A stretch of 64,000 nt of DNA from Ochotona curzoniae (lineage: Eukaryota; Chordata; Mammalia; Lagomorpha; Ochotonidae): assembly GCF_017591425.1 (NCBI RefSeq), contig NW_024464918.1:9422001-9486000 (forward strand), written 5' to 3'. The translations under genes and the position numbers were made by a program. The notes below the pieces were generated by a model. The model did not search any database. It was not told where the DNA came from and worked only from the letters and a program-made list of their open reading frames with translations. Shown piece after piece: positions 36,600 to 49,700 of this stretch. How positions within the stretch are numbered: the first letter of the stretch is position 1; every line of letters begins with the position of its first letter.

Positions 36600-38546
36600 T
36601 TTAGAAAAAATGTTTACCAGCACTTCCTTGTTTAAATACATTTTTCAATGTCATTATTCAATTCCCTTTTATAGATGCTGTATCATTTTGCAATCCAACC
36701 CCTAAATGTTTGCGTTTGGTTTGTATCCAAGTATTTCCACAAATCTTTTAGTATGTCTGATTATTTCTAATGAATGAATGCCTAAACGTAAACTACTGGA
36801 AAAAGAGATTGAACTTGTTTTACGAGTTGATTAATCATTCATGCTTTATTTTGCTAGGAATGACTCCTTAAATCGTAAGTATGTTGGGGGTAAGGCATTC
36901 CATTTAATTAAAAATTAAAATGTTTATACTATGAAAAACATGTTATATAAGTAAAATTCATATGTCATAGTTTATCATTTTGGTTTTCTCTTAGAAAACA
37001 TAAAAGGCAGATATATTTATGTGTATTTCTCTATTTTGACATTGGGGCTTGTATTAGTTTTCAATTATATATCCAGTTTTAACAGCACTTTGGGGTTAAG
37101 TTTGCATATAGTGAGATAAAGAGTTAGGTAATGTCTTTTTCTTCCTTTATTTCTTCCTTTGTATTTGCTCAATATGGAGATCAAGTCATTTCAGAATCAT
37201 GTGTTGAACAGATCCTCAATTCCCCTTTGATTATGTTGGTAAATCTATTGATATTCAACTGACCAATCACATATGTATTTACTTTAAGCATCCCGCTCCA
37301 TTGCAAACATTCATTTATCTACCTTTATGCTAACAGCATACTATCTTGATTGGTGAAGATCAACAATAAAACTTAAAATGAGAATTTGTTTTCCATAATC
37401 ATCTTTTTCCAGAATTCTCTTGGGCCTTTTGTGTTAAGAATCAAATTGTCCAATTCTCCACAAAACAAAAATTAGTAAACTTTTAGTAGAAATAGACTCA
37501 CAGATAATTTTGGAAAGAAATATAAGCTCAGCAATACTGAGCTTTTTAATCCACTATTATAGGGTGCTGGTTGTTATAACCAATTCTTGTAAAATTTTTA
37601 GTGACTCTTTAGATTCCAGTGAACTATTTTTACATTTTTTTCAAATTATTGCTAAATATTCTATACATTTAATTTGGATGACAATTCATATTTTCAGCTC
37701 ATTTTTTTAGTAGTGTAGAGAAATTACAGTATGTTATTCTTGTGCTTTTCAATTTCACTTCACCAGTGATGGTAACTTTTTTGTTATATTCTTTAGCATT
37801 GATATGCTAAAGTGACCAAGTTACCATCAATAAAAGCCAGTTTTGTCTTCATTTCTATTGTGAGTGTGTTTTTATTTACCTGTATTGTCTGGTTTCAAAG
37901 GATAGAACACACATAACAATGCTGAACAAAAGTGTTGTGAGCAGTTATCTTTGCTTCACTACTGATTTGAGAAGGAAAATACTAGGTTTCCAGTTGTTAA
38001 TGTTGATTACAGCTGTTGGTTTGTCACACATGCTATTTTCTCTAGGTTGGAAAATCATCCTTCTTTGTCTGTTCACTAGGGATTTATATCAGTTCTTTAA
38101 GATAATAACAAATATAGGACATTTTCAGATGGCTTCTCTACATCTATTCAACTGATTATATTGATTTTTTTCTCACTTATTCATAATTCATTGCTTTTCC
38201 TATATTAACCCAAGTTTACATTGAGATTTCATTATATATGATTATGTTACGTTATCCTTTGTACTTTCTGTTGGAATTTTGCATAACCCATTATTATTCA
38301 TTTTTGTCTTTTTCTGGGTTGGGTATCAGGGTAACTGATACCGACTTGGCGAAATATACTCTATTTTACAATTTTTAGAGGGTCTTAGTATAGAATATTC
38401 TTCTTTAAATGTTTGAGAGAATTCACCACCAGGGCCTCTACGGCTTTTACCTGCTTTATTTTGTTATTTATTGCTTTTCTGACCATGATTTTTAGAGGAA
38501 TACAGGATATGTTTCTTTTCCTGAAACTAATTTGATAACCTGTTTT
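36600..38546 (-). mobile_element. Long, badly decayed L1 ORF2, antisense
   Basis: The plus strand follows the reverse complement of a mammalian L1 ORF2 over about 2 kb, in order. It starts with the late ORF2 region ('ttttatagatgctgtatcat', 'ttctaatgaatgaatgccta'). The reverse-transcriptase part follows ('gttaatgttgattacagctg', 'tttttctgggttgggtatca', 'cttctttaaatgtttgagag', 'aattcaccaccagggcctct'). No frame is open for more than about 80 codons, so the copy is dead. The decay suggests it predates the lagomorph-specific L1s nearby. Confidence 0.72.
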
Positions 38547-38863
38547 GTTTTAAAGATTTATTGCAATTGTTTAAAAGGCAGAGTGACACAGAATGAAAGG
38601 CCAATGCAGAGACAGGGATGTTTAATAGGGTAGCTTTCTCACCAGATGGAGCCTAGCCAGCCAAAGGCAGGAGGGGGAGCTTATGCTTTTGGCACATGGC
38701 TGGAGGGGGCCAAGGACATAGGTCATCTTCCACTGCTTTCTCCGGTGCACTAACTGGGAGCAGGATCTAAGGCAAAGCAGCCAGAACTTAAACCAGCAAA
38801 TATATGGGGATACCAGCATTTGAGACAGCAACTTAAACTGTCAGACCGTAACACTGGCTCCAG
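38547..38863 (-). mobile_element. CSINE inserted into the old L1
   Basis: The inverted copy starts 'aaagatttattgcaattgtt' and runs through 'ggcacatggctgg' and 'cttccactgctttctccggt' to the head end 'cagaccgtaacactggctcc'. The flanks 'aacctgttttgttt' and 'agcctgtaattttt' may be a decayed duplication (10 of 14 match). L1-like text may resume after it to about 39060. Confidence 0.88.
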
Positions 38864-39060
38864 TAGCCTGTAATTTTTCAGATACTGGTCTTTCATGTAC
38901 TGTTTATTCAACACTACTAGTGAAAAATATTTGGAATCTATGTCACTGTCTTATTTTTATTAATTTTTCATATTAAAATTAGAATTGATTTTAGCTTTCT
39001 TCATTTCCTTATTCTCCCTTTGGTTTTGTTTTTTGACCCTGGGACAGGAAAGAAAATTTA

Positions 39061-41038
39061 CATGACACACACTACTTGCTTAAGTAAGAGTGTTTCAAAT
39101 ACACATTTAAAAAAAAAATCTAAGATACCACTACTGTGTTTATTTGTATCCTGGCTACTTTTTTTCCCATCCATGTCACAAATTCTGAAAGCTTCTTCAT
39201 TAGTATAGCTCATACTTGCCATTTACAGCATATGACATGTTTCCCTAGTGTGACCAATTTTTATTGGTATCATTCATGCTGGCACACATGAAGCCTCAGT
39301 TACATAAGCCATTTTTGCTTTACACAAATACAGAATGAGGGACTTACTTGCTCTTGTGCCCAGACCTACCACTAATAGTCAAATTGTTTAAGCTTGTATG
39401 ACACATAAAAGACAATTTCCATATTTTGTCAGCTTTCTTGCAACAATCATAATCCCAATTTGCTGATGTTTTCTCTGCTAAGTAGCTTTTAAGGTGAGTG
39501 ACTGATTCTGCATCTTGTGGCTTCAATTCTGGTTCACCCAGGTAGGTTAGAGCTGACTTCATGGAACTACGCTGAATGTTGTCATATGTTGCCTTCATGC
39601 TTTTGAGACTGCACATTAATACATGAAATTTAATACATTCTACATGAATCTATGATTCCGCTCAACCTGTTACAATATACAGGTTATATATATGTGGGAA
39701 TGTATGTTATATATATATGGGTATGTATGTGTTATAAATATATGGGAATGAGTATATATATACATACATACATATGCCCTTATATAGTATGCCCTGGAGT
39801 ACTAATAAGTAATGGTTAAAAAAGACAAATAATAATCAAGTATAAAAACCTAATTTCTGATAGCTATGAATTCTAGCTATGAATTCTAGCTGTAGATAGC
39901 TCAACGATGAAAAGTTAAGCAAATGAAAAACCAGAACCTCTAAAAACTGATATGCATGTTTTATAAAAACTACTTTTTTAAAATATAAAATCTTCTCAGC
40001 ACTGATGGTACAGATAAAAATACTTTCTTAACACTATTACCTTGAGAACTTAAAAAAAACTGAGATCATTTTATCTTAATTTTGTGTGGGAGGACTGTTT
40101 CTGACAAGCCTAATTTTTTTTGCGCCAGGTAACTCACCTCTCAACTTGTCAAGTCTCTGATTTGAGACACTGTACTAAATAAAGAGTTACCGTAAAAGAC
40201 TCACACAAGTGGAAAAGTTTAAAGCAAGGCAAGATAGGGCTCTTATTAAGGAAAAGATAAAACAATTTTACAACCTCAATAATAATTTTCCCTCTTTCAT
40301 GAAAATAATTTACAAATGCATTTTTTTTAAACTTAGTCAAATCTTTGTTACAACACTGAGTAAAATCTGAATAGGAATCAATCTTTTTTTTCAGTTCTAT
40401 GTCAATTATTCAATCCTGATTTTGACAGATTTAAATATTTTTCTACTTCACATTAACATATACATAGTAATACGGATCCATTATTTCAACACAATTGGGT
40501 CAATATGTTGAAAATGGCATCCAATAATGGAACAGAGAACTTGAGACTTACAAAGGTATCAAGACAAGTTTCATTTACTTGGCTGAAGGTCAGGAATTCT
40601 GGCTTTGTGAGGACAACTACATTTCCTAAATCTCCTTGGGGACATGCATAGGTATTTTCACTGAACTACTGTACAGTCTGACTATGACCTGACTGGTGCT
40701 AGTCTGTTCCACACTATGAAGTTTGACAGCTATTACCTAGAGAGAAACATAGTACCTTATTGTTTGTGACAAAATGGAAATGGTTTCCTAGCAGTTGTCC
40801 CAACACAGCTTGTAAAATAGCCATTATGGAAGTATAATTCGTAATTGGTAAATAATATTTGTCACTAAAACATCATTAAATCACTATCTACCTGTTTAAC
40901 ACTCTAGATTTGCTGATTGACCAACATTTTTTGTTTCATTGTCTTTCGGTATTATTACCTTTTCTTAAACCATAATTTCCTCTCCTCCTTATTCCACAAC
41001 ATAATTATCGTTACTTGATGACATATGCACTTACTGTT
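39061..41038. other. Mostly unique stretch with a TA/TG-rich minisatellite
   Basis: 39680-39780 holds imperfect 'tatatatatgggaatgtatg'-like units. A short tandem duplication of 'agctatgaattct' sits near 39862-39887. A 90-codon minus-strand frame (39344-39616) is not repeat-derived but is unrecognised. No gene is supported. Confidence 0.45.
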
Positions 41039-41054
41039 TAAAGCAGTGATTTTT

Positions 41055-41149
41055 TTTTATTAATTGCATTGCATTATGGGACACAGTGTTATAGACACTG
41101 GGATTCACCCCACCCCTCCTGAACCCTCTCCCCATGACGGATTTCTCCA
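41055..41149 (-). mobile_element. Minimal L1 3' tail with perfect target-site duplication
   Basis: Only about 95 bases of L1 inserted: a T run, then 'attatgggacacagtgttat', 'agacactgggattcacccc' and 'cctctccccatgacgg', the reverse of the L1 3' terminus. The 16-base flanks 'taaagcagtgattttt' at 41039-41054 and 41150-41165 are identical. This is a severely 5'-truncated retrotransposition. Confidence 0.93.
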
Positions 41150-41165
41150 TAAAGCAGTGATTTTT

Positions 41166-43149
41166 AAAGCCCAAGCTTAGGAACTCATTTACATGTCAGT
41201 ATACAACAGAATCTACACTTGCATATTTTGCTATGTTTACTTCCTTTCTTATTTGTAAATGCATATCTGTAAGACATGCCATGGATCAGACCAAGATAAG
41301 GTGAAATGCTAGGTGATTGGTTAATGCATCCAAGATTCTGCTACAATGAGAAGATAATGTGAGGGTAATGCTAATATTGATCATCTTTCAACTCTTCCTG
41401 AATATTATATTCCTGTTTGTATCTAGTAAATCTATGACATTTATTAATAAAATTAATTAGGTTTTGTGGAATTTAAACAAAAAACAAACTTTACTACATT
41501 ACCCTCTGAAAATAAATTGTTCTTGCCCTTGTTATTCACATAATCAAGCCTTTCTATTTATCAAAATAAAGAATTGTGACTCAACAAAGATACACCCATT
41601 TCAGAAAGTCTAGAAAGGACAATTTGAAAGATAAAAATGATCTGAGCTATGCCTATAAAAGTTATTGTTTGACCAACCTTTCACAAATTTGTTTCTTTCT
41701 CAGACTCCAATGACTCACAAAATGCCATTTGCCCAATTGTGAACGGTATTTTAAGTTTCAGAAATTCAAACGGCTGTCTGAAACAACAAAACCTATTCCA
41801 TACCTCCTTCTCCTCTTAAAAAAAAAAAAAAGGAAGGAAAAAGAAATGTCTGATTTCTCAAAAATCACTTTCTTGCTGAGGTCTTGTCTGGTATGTCAAG
41901 CTTTTGCCGGAAGCCAGTTTTTATTGCCAGGTTATAAACCTCTAAAATAGTAGCTCTATTATGAAAACACTGATACAACCTCAGCCATAGTGATGTGAAT
42001 GGCACAAGTATAACACTCTGAACACAGCATCAGCCATTAGCTCAAATAGCTTGATTTTGCCCCATTGTTGTTCATTGTCCCCTATACATTTTGCTATAAT
42101 GCCTGTGGTGCCTTTCAATGCTGCTTAACTATAGGCTGTCCTCGAGGAAATGTCAGGCACAGCCACCTCTGGTGACATGCAGACATGTGCTAGTTAGCAC
42201 TGGTTTGTTACTGAGATTTTAACTTGACATACTTACATTTTTTTTTTCCTACAAAGAGTACACTGTTATCGAAAGAACATACACCCCTAAGCTATGTGGT
42301 AATGTGAAGCCTCCTACCTCATTATAAGCATATTGTTTTTAGGTAGTTTAGTAATGAGGAAGATGTCTGAGTTGACCTGCTGTTTATGGAACAGAGGATT
42401 TTAAAAAAATCAGAAAGAAAAGAGCTTATTCCTCCCAAATTTTCCCTCACTCAGCTTGCTCTTTAAATTTTGATTAGAGCCAATGCTTTACAGGAATGAG
42501 TTGTGCTATCACACAGTTTTATGTAAAGATGTGATAGATTACAGTCTAATCATGCTGAATTATAAGAGCTCAAGCTGCCGTTGAACTATGCATGTGGGCA
42601 GGGGCATCAAAGTACCCAACAAGACAACTGCTGAAAACTCTGACTCCCAGAATCTCTCAACAGGTGAGAAAATCTCAGAAACATCCTGGGGCTATGTAAG
42701 AAAAGATATCCACCTAATCTCGGGCTTATAGCACTAGAGCTAAATAAATACAGGTACCACAGATAAACAGACCCAATTTTTCTTTTTCTCATTAAATGGA
42801 AAAAAATTTTGGTGGGGAATCTTGTAGAAGTTCCCCACGCATGAACATCTGATCAAAGCAGGCAATGCACTCTACATTATTAAATTTATTAACTCAATTT
42901 CTATTAGATGGTGTGACCAATGACATGGAGACTGGTGGATATTAATAGGATTCATACATTTTTACATGTGCCTAATAATTTCAAAAATATACACAATGCC
43001 TTGAAATAACATCCAAATCAATATGTGACGCATAGTCTGGAGTAATAATTGCCATTCTTTTGGTGGATTTCTATGGCTTTTGTTTGGCCAATATGAAAAA
43101 GGATCTTGGCAATTTTGGTTCATTTGCTTAGTTCCTGAATGTTCATAAG
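41166..43149. other. Unique stretch
   Basis: I recognise no repeat or gene. A 13-base A run at about 41818 interrupts the 73-codon plus frame 41729-41950, which is not convincing. Confidence 0.5.
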
Positions 43150-43159
43150 ACATGAAGTT

Positions 43160-44280
43160 AGGTCACAACAAAGAAGATACCATTCAAAATAGCAGAGAGA
43201 AGTATGAAGTATTTGGGAATAAATCTAACCAAAAGCGTAGGAGACCTATTCAAAGAAAACTACAAACTATTTAAAAAGGAAATTGAACAAAACCTCAAAA
43301 GATGGAATAACATCCCGTGCTCCTGGATAGGCAAAATCAATATCATTAAAATGTCTATACTACCACAAGCAATATACATTTTCAATGCAATTCCAATCAA
43401 ATTGCCCAAAACATTCTTCACGGAACTGGATACAATGATTCAAAAGTTCATCTGGAAACACAAAAAACCACGAATAGCTAGAACCATCCTGAAAAATAAG
43501 AAGTTAGCAGGGGGAATCACAATCCCGGACCTCTGGACATACTATAGAGCAGTGGTTATCAAAACAGCCTGGTACTGGCACAAAGACAGAAAGGAAGATC
43601 AATGGAATAGAATAGAAGCTCCAAAAGGGAACCCACACAAATACAACCAATTAATCTTTGACAAAAAACAACCAAAAAACCAAAACAAACAAGCCACTTA
43701 AGAAATGGGCACGGGAAATGGGCAAACATTTCACAAAGGAACAAGTGGCTAAATGGGTACAACTGGAAACTATAATGCTAAGGGAAATGAGCGAATCCCA
43801 AAAGATTAGATACCACATGTTTGCCTTGATTTAACCTGTAATTTTTTGTTTGGTCGTTTGTTATTTTTTGAACCTGTCATTGATACTGTCTCAACCCAGA
43901 TGTTTTGAAGAATGGAACTTGCATTATTTTTAACATATTGTTTACCCAATACTATGTCAATTAATTCCATAATGTTGTATATTGATACTGAGGCCTTGTT
44001 GGGCCTTTTAACTGACCGGATCTTTACTCTGTTAGACCTATCTTCAGACCATAGAAGGTCTCCCCAAGAGGCCACTGAACTTATCTGGACAATAAGACGC
44101 TGAACTTTATGCTAGGCATGTGTTTGCAAGCAATGAATCTCAACTGAACTTGAACTATGGTTATGCAACAAGGTGGAGGAATCCACCATGGGGGGAGGGG
44201 TATGGGAGGGGTGGGGGGAATCCCCAGCGCCTATAAAACTGTACTACATAATACAATGTAAGCAACAATTAAAAAAAAAA
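43160..44280 (+). mobile_element. L1 ORF2 C-terminal piece with two internal deletions, 3' UTR and A tail
   Basis: An open frame (43204-43701; homology begins near 43172 with IPFKIAERS) encodes the part after the L1 reverse-transcriptase core. Its hallmarks are [60 protein letters not shown] and [13 protein letters not shown]. After LIFDKK the order breaks: the sequence jumps to the region before 'aagaaatgggcacgggaaat', then again at about 43755 to the ORF2 terminus (WVQLETIMLREMSESQKIRYHMF-like), ending near 43835. The 3' UTR follows to an A tail at 44269-44280. This is the best-preserved L1 coding stretch in the window, but it lacks the endonuclease, most of the RT and part of the C-terminus, so it cannot act on its own. 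Confidence 0.93.
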
Positions 44281-44789
44281 ATATTACCACTTTTCTTCTA
44301 CAGAATAGTTTATCAAAGGTTAAAAATGAGATAAATCTTTCTCCAATCTCAAGTAATCTCAAGAAATCAGGATAACAATGCATGAATATTCTAAAATTTC
44401 AATACATACATATTCACTTATGGGTGGGTCATGTATAGGAGCAATGATGTGACAGCCAACAAATGCAGAACGTACACTCAATTTTTAAAGATACCTTAAA
44501 AATGACCACAAATTTGGCAGCATAAACAATCCCCATTTATTATCTAATAGTGTCTTTATATCTTTGATCTAGCTCTAAGGATTTACACACGGTTGTGCTA
44601 TATTCCTTAGGCTCCAGGAAACTACTCCTTTGCCTGTTGATTTTAGTGTTGGCACAATCTCTTATTTTTTCAATCTTTTTGCAGCAGTATTCCTTTCAAT
44701 GGTGCTACTGAAGTCCTAGTTTTTGCTGATCTCCAGCTAAGAACCTTTCTTAGCTTCCTTTGCATTCTTTTGTTAAAAATTCTGTTATA
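44281..44789. other. Unique stretch between two L1 ends
   Basis: I recognise no repeat or gene. Confidence 0.5.
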
Positions 44790-45210
44790 TTTTTATTTGG
44801 AATTTTGTGGTAAAATGTCATATAGACTTGGCTTCCCCACAAACTCCCACCCCCCAACAGATTTTCCCCATGTTGCTACAATTGTAGAGTCCTTCATAAT
44901 GAGTCATAATTCCATCAGTCTCTTATTTAAGTGCAGCATCCCACTGTCTATAGATTTTCAGCAGTTGAATTGGGAGCCCTTCTTTTGTTTTGGAAGCAGG
45001 GATACATGTTGCATAGCACCTCCACATCTGGATATGGTAGTCCTCAGTACTCCATCACTATACATTTCCATAAATGAGAAGCCATGAAATAAGGTCAACA
45101 ACTGGTATGAATTAGAACACCAGCCACCACAACAATGAACTGCAGCACCATGAAAAAAGTACCATTGAGTAACCAACACATGGATGACAAGAAGGAAACA
45201 CAAAAGTCTC
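44790..45210 (-). mobile_element. L1 3' end, antisense
   Basis: The reverse complement contains 'cttaaataagagactgatgg', 'attatgaaggactc', 'ggggtgggagtttgtgggga' and a decayed A-rich tail. It is closely parallel to the plus-strand copy at 26741-27046. The frames of 105 and 81 codons in this stretch are repeat-derived. Confidence 0.8.
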
Positions 45211-48200
45211 TTGGGAAAAATGATGCCACCGTGTAATCAGCTCATGGTGTTCTTTCACCCCAAAATCACATGGAAACAAGCAGAGTGCTTCCTAGACCAC
45301 ACTTCTCACTCTTCTGCCACATCAGTACACCTTGACAAACAGGTAAAATATTTTTTGTCAAGGTGTATATCATTGCTTCCCTCTGCAGAGTCCCCTTTTC
45401 CATGACAGGCAACATGCAAGAGGTATAACATGCTGCTTCACTGTTAATAGGGAGGCAAATCATACAAACCACAGTGATGGGTCCTTATCCTTGAGTTACC
45501 GTCACTTCTTCATAATACTGTCAACGAATTTAAAACACTTTGCTTCATCAAGATTATACTATTTTGAGGTTGTCTGATCCAACACAGTCATTTCCATTCA
45601 TCTCTTCTGTTTCTCCCTACAATGGTAAGCACGACCTCTACAATCAAACAGAATCACCCATTCTCATGATCTCTGAATAACAAAATTCTAAATGTGTGCC
45701 AAGTAGGTTACAGTGTCATTGTGGAAAACAACCATGTCTTTCCTTTTTAAAGCTTTGTAGGAAAAATCAGGATGAAACAATTTTCCTGTCATCCACAACT
45801 GCCAAAAATAGCTCCCTAAATGATGCAGAATATTATACTTAAAATAACTATTCATTTTATAAAACTAGATTACAAAACTTCAAGTCAGTATAGAAATCTC
45901 TTCATTAGTCAATGTCTGTCTCTACTTCCTTGGTGATATAATATCTGTATTAGAGTCCTCTAGGCAGCAACGAAGAGCTCAGGAAGTTTGTTAAGCAATT
46001 CTTAGCAATGACTTGACTTACACAGGAAGAAAAAAACAATCTTTCATTATATAAATGAATGACTTACATTAAGTAGAAAGAACGGCTTTAACTTGCAGGA
46101 TAAGGCCATGTTTACTTATTTATTCATTTTTGCTCTTCAAGAGACACAGGAAATATTATAAAAATGAATGTTGGAAATATATGCAGTATGCAAGCTGTAA
46201 AAATATATTTCTTATGAATTTGGAATTACGTATGTCTGAGGGCTTCCTCAACTGTTTGAGAAAATCCATTAGTGGGTCTATGTTTTTCCTACAAGTTTAA
46301 AAAAAACTATTCATGAAAATCAACATTGTTTTTTGTGTTTAAAAGCTGTTTCCAATTTTAAATATTTTAGTTCAACTGAATAAGCATCAAGAAATATCTC
46401 TTGCTAAGGAGAAAAGTCAACTTGACAAAGTTTTATTATTTGAATGGCATTCAGAATAATCAATATTGAAAACGGCTTAGTTTTTCATAGGGGCTCTGTA
46501 AAGATCATGGCAGATACTGCCAAACAGGAACATTTTAAGAACAATTCATAAAAATGGATTAAAACAGTGTAATTGAAGATCTCATTTAAAATTGAGAAAT
46601 TATAATCTAATATAATCTTAGTTTCAAAAGCTACATTTTAAACCTGAGTATATTTTGACCATATTCAAAGGCTGATATATGTTCCACTTGTTACACAAGT
46701 TTTATATAAAATAGTCTTGGCAACAGAGGGCAACTACTTGGTGTAAGGTGATGTCAACATGCTTTTTATCAAGTATGGAAACCTTACCTTGATCTTTATA
46801 CAATTATTTTTATAAAATGAGGAATTAATTATTTCCAAAAGAGTCATGCAATGATGGGGGCACAGTGTTAATTTACGGTTAAAACTCATGAGACTGTGAA
46901 TGAAATGCCTATTTTCTAGTATATATTTGCATGTTTAAAAGAAAATTTGTGCTTAGCTGAGTTTGGGGGCAAGTGATCATCTATTCATAGTAGCCACTTA
47001 ATCCCTGCTTTTAACTTTGTAGTGCACTCAAGTATTATTCTAGCTAAAAAATCTATAAAATCATGTCATTTATGTGTTAGAAATAATCACTACAAAGATA
47101 AGTTAGCCCAATTTTTCCCCCACAGCATAGTCTTTCTAAAATCCTAAAATCCAATTTGATTCCTTCCATCTCTCATCAATGATGTAAAAGTAAGACTCTG
47201 GCATTTTTGAATAATTGTAATGATCAGAAAGTTTTATCTTTATGATGCATCAATAGGCATCTTTTTGATATTTCTCTGTTTTAATACTAGAACTACTTAA
47301 GCCATGCATAAAATGCCTTATTCTTAACAATACCCTTTAAATGTTTTAAGATTCGTCAGTCTCTGAAAGTTATCTTTTTCCCTATTTAGGTATCTTAATC
47401 ACTATAATCCGTTTTTGAAGATTTTTCTCATCTTCCTTGCTGCGGGAGAGACTAAGACAAAGCAGTTAAGATCTCAATCTTCAGAGTTACTTAATGTGGG
47501 CTTTGAGGTATTTTTTTGCTTCCTGAATATGTCTGGACCAAACTGGTATTTTATTCCTCTGAGTTTTTATTTCTTCTGGCACTTCTATGATCTTAAGCAA
47601 TGAAGCCAAACTTGTGAGTCTTTGCTCTTTTCCATGCTATCTGCTCAATCTTTAAAGCGATATCTACCAATCTATAGTTCTCCAGTCTTCAACAACTCCA
47701 CACAAATAATGCAATTGCTATGAAGGTTGATCAACTATCATTAGCTTAAAACCCTAATAAACAATGTCTGGAACACAGAAACCACGTCCAAAATGTTAGC
47801 TCTGCTGGCTTTCCTTTATAACCCTGAACGTCACAGCAACACAACAAACAAGTGAGTTAAGACAAGCAGCCAAGTGCTAGACAAGAATGTGGAAGCTGGA
47901 CGGACAGAATGCAGGAGATGCATGATTCATGCTGCTGCATTCCTACTGTTCCCAGAGAGCTTAAGAAAGCTACAGAAGCCACACAGCCAATGTTTGCTCC
48001 CCAGGAACCAACTCACTACAATATTCACCATAGAAAGAACCGCAGAAGCTAGATACAGAAGAGAGAAACAAAACGAAACACTTCTCATCTGACACTTATT
48101 CAGTTTCGGTTTTCATTGTTCTTCCATTTCTAGGTTATTTCCTAAAGCTTTTAGTGACTTAACAGGAAGTCAGATCTCAGCGGTGATTTCTTAACTGAAT

Positions 48201-49539
48201 ATAGAAATGAAATCTCATCACTAGTTAGAACCAATTAAGAGGATGAGAAAATCCAAATAAAAGTAAATAATAACACATCAAAAAACTACGGGCATTTGTG
48301 TAATTGACAGAACACATGGTAGGTTTCATGTTGTACAATGACATTGTAAAGTATACTAGTATGCATATGTTGTGGAATGGTTCAGTCTAACTTTCAAATA
48401 ACTGTCATTTTGGGGGGTAACAATATATGCCTTCTATCACACTGATAGAATTACAATTACTTTGTTATTATCACTTTTATTAAATTAGTTTACATTTCAC
48501 AACTTTTCAATGTTGAAATTTTTGGACACATATAAGCAAACCATTACTGTTTTCAGGACCACTGTGATATTGTTTCCATGTCATCCCATCTCTCACCCAA
48601 ACTCATGATCTTAGTAATACAAATCATCAAAAGCCTGTCTCAGATTCACTTTACCAAAATGAATTGCAATTTACAGTCTCTTCCCTTTAATCCACTGGAC
48701 TATTCACTCTACTTCACTTTGCTCTTCTATGCAGATTCTGTGAATTATGAGAATATGCTTTCAGAAATTTATACACACCTATATCAGTCCGTTCACAAGA
48801 GTCAGTTGCTATTAGATATTCCCCATAAATTTGTAACACATTTCCTCACAGAATGGTTTTAGGATTAGTAGTCTGAATTAGAGATAAAGAGCTACTGGAG
48901 TTTCCAGCCAGGAATCCTGTACTACTCTCTCTTCTTCCCAGACCTGCTTTTCCTTTCATGGTTACCGACAGCGCTGGCAGTTCTACAGACTTTCAGAATT
49001 AACCAACAGCAATTGTTTAGAATGTGAACCACCCGTAATTTTAATTTCAGTTAGCCATGTGGAAAACATGCAAAAGGTTGTGAAGCAACTTTGCTAATGT
49101 ACTTTATTTAAACAGAATTACTAAAATATCAATATGCTAGCATATTAACATGTACAAGTAAACTCTATGCTAAACCAATTTGTCTTTGTGGAGAGCCTAA
49201 CTTTAAATTGGTATACTCAAGTCTCCAGGGTTTTTTTTTTTTTAACATAAGCATTTTCTTCCTAATTATCTATATTAGCTAAGGGATAAGCCTATGACTG
49301 TCTATGTGTTTGCTTATTTACTTAGTCTTTATTCACATTGTGCTTCAAATTCAGTGCTTAATCTATCAAATGAGCAATACAGCATGCTGAACTTTTACAG
49401 TGTTCCTTGCTAATACCCAAGTCTTTTTGTTATATTCTCACTCTCTTTAAAATGCCTTTAGATGGATTTGCCAAGACTTTAATAATAGTGGAGACCTTTC
49501 ACTCTAACAGAAATAACAGACATAGAGGTCTAAGGCTGA
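45211..49539. other. Longest quiet stretch of the window
   Basis: I recognise no repeat family over about 4.3 kb. It contains the 14-base perfect inverted repeat at 45326-45367 (separate entry). Frames at 47415-47603, 47874-48092 and 48578-48862 lack recognisable motifs. Confidence 0.5.
45326..45367. repeat. Perfect 14-base inverted repeat
   Basis: The left arm 'tacaccttgacaaa' (45326-45339) is exactly complementary to the right arm 'tttgtcaaggtgta' (45354-45367), with a 14-base AT-rich loop. It could form a stem-loop in RNA or a small cruciform in DNA. No transposon or terminator function is evident. Confidence 0.9.
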
Positions 49540-49700
49540 GTTCCACCTGTGATAATGGATGTGGTTTCAGGTTGTAACTTATTCTTATCATGTGAATCTT
49601 AATCTGTAAAATGAAGACAAGTACTCAGATTTCCTGTCATAGAAAGCTCCTGTGAACAAGTTATAAGGATGTATGTCAAGACATTTTCCACACTACAAAA
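49540..49700 (+). mobile_element. Probable MIR element, diverged
   Basis: 'atcttaatctgtaaaatgaa' corresponds to the MIR end 'cctcatctgtaaaatgggga', followed by 'tgtgaacaagttataaggat' for 'ttgtgaggattaaatgag'. The order and spacing fit. Confidence 0.6.

Noticed and set aside
38322..38342. An 8-base inverted repeat 'ggtatcag' / 'ctgatacc' with a short loop
   Set aside because: It falls in decayed L1 ORF2 sequence where 'ggtatcagggtaa' is expected. The second arm probably arose by one or two substitutions.
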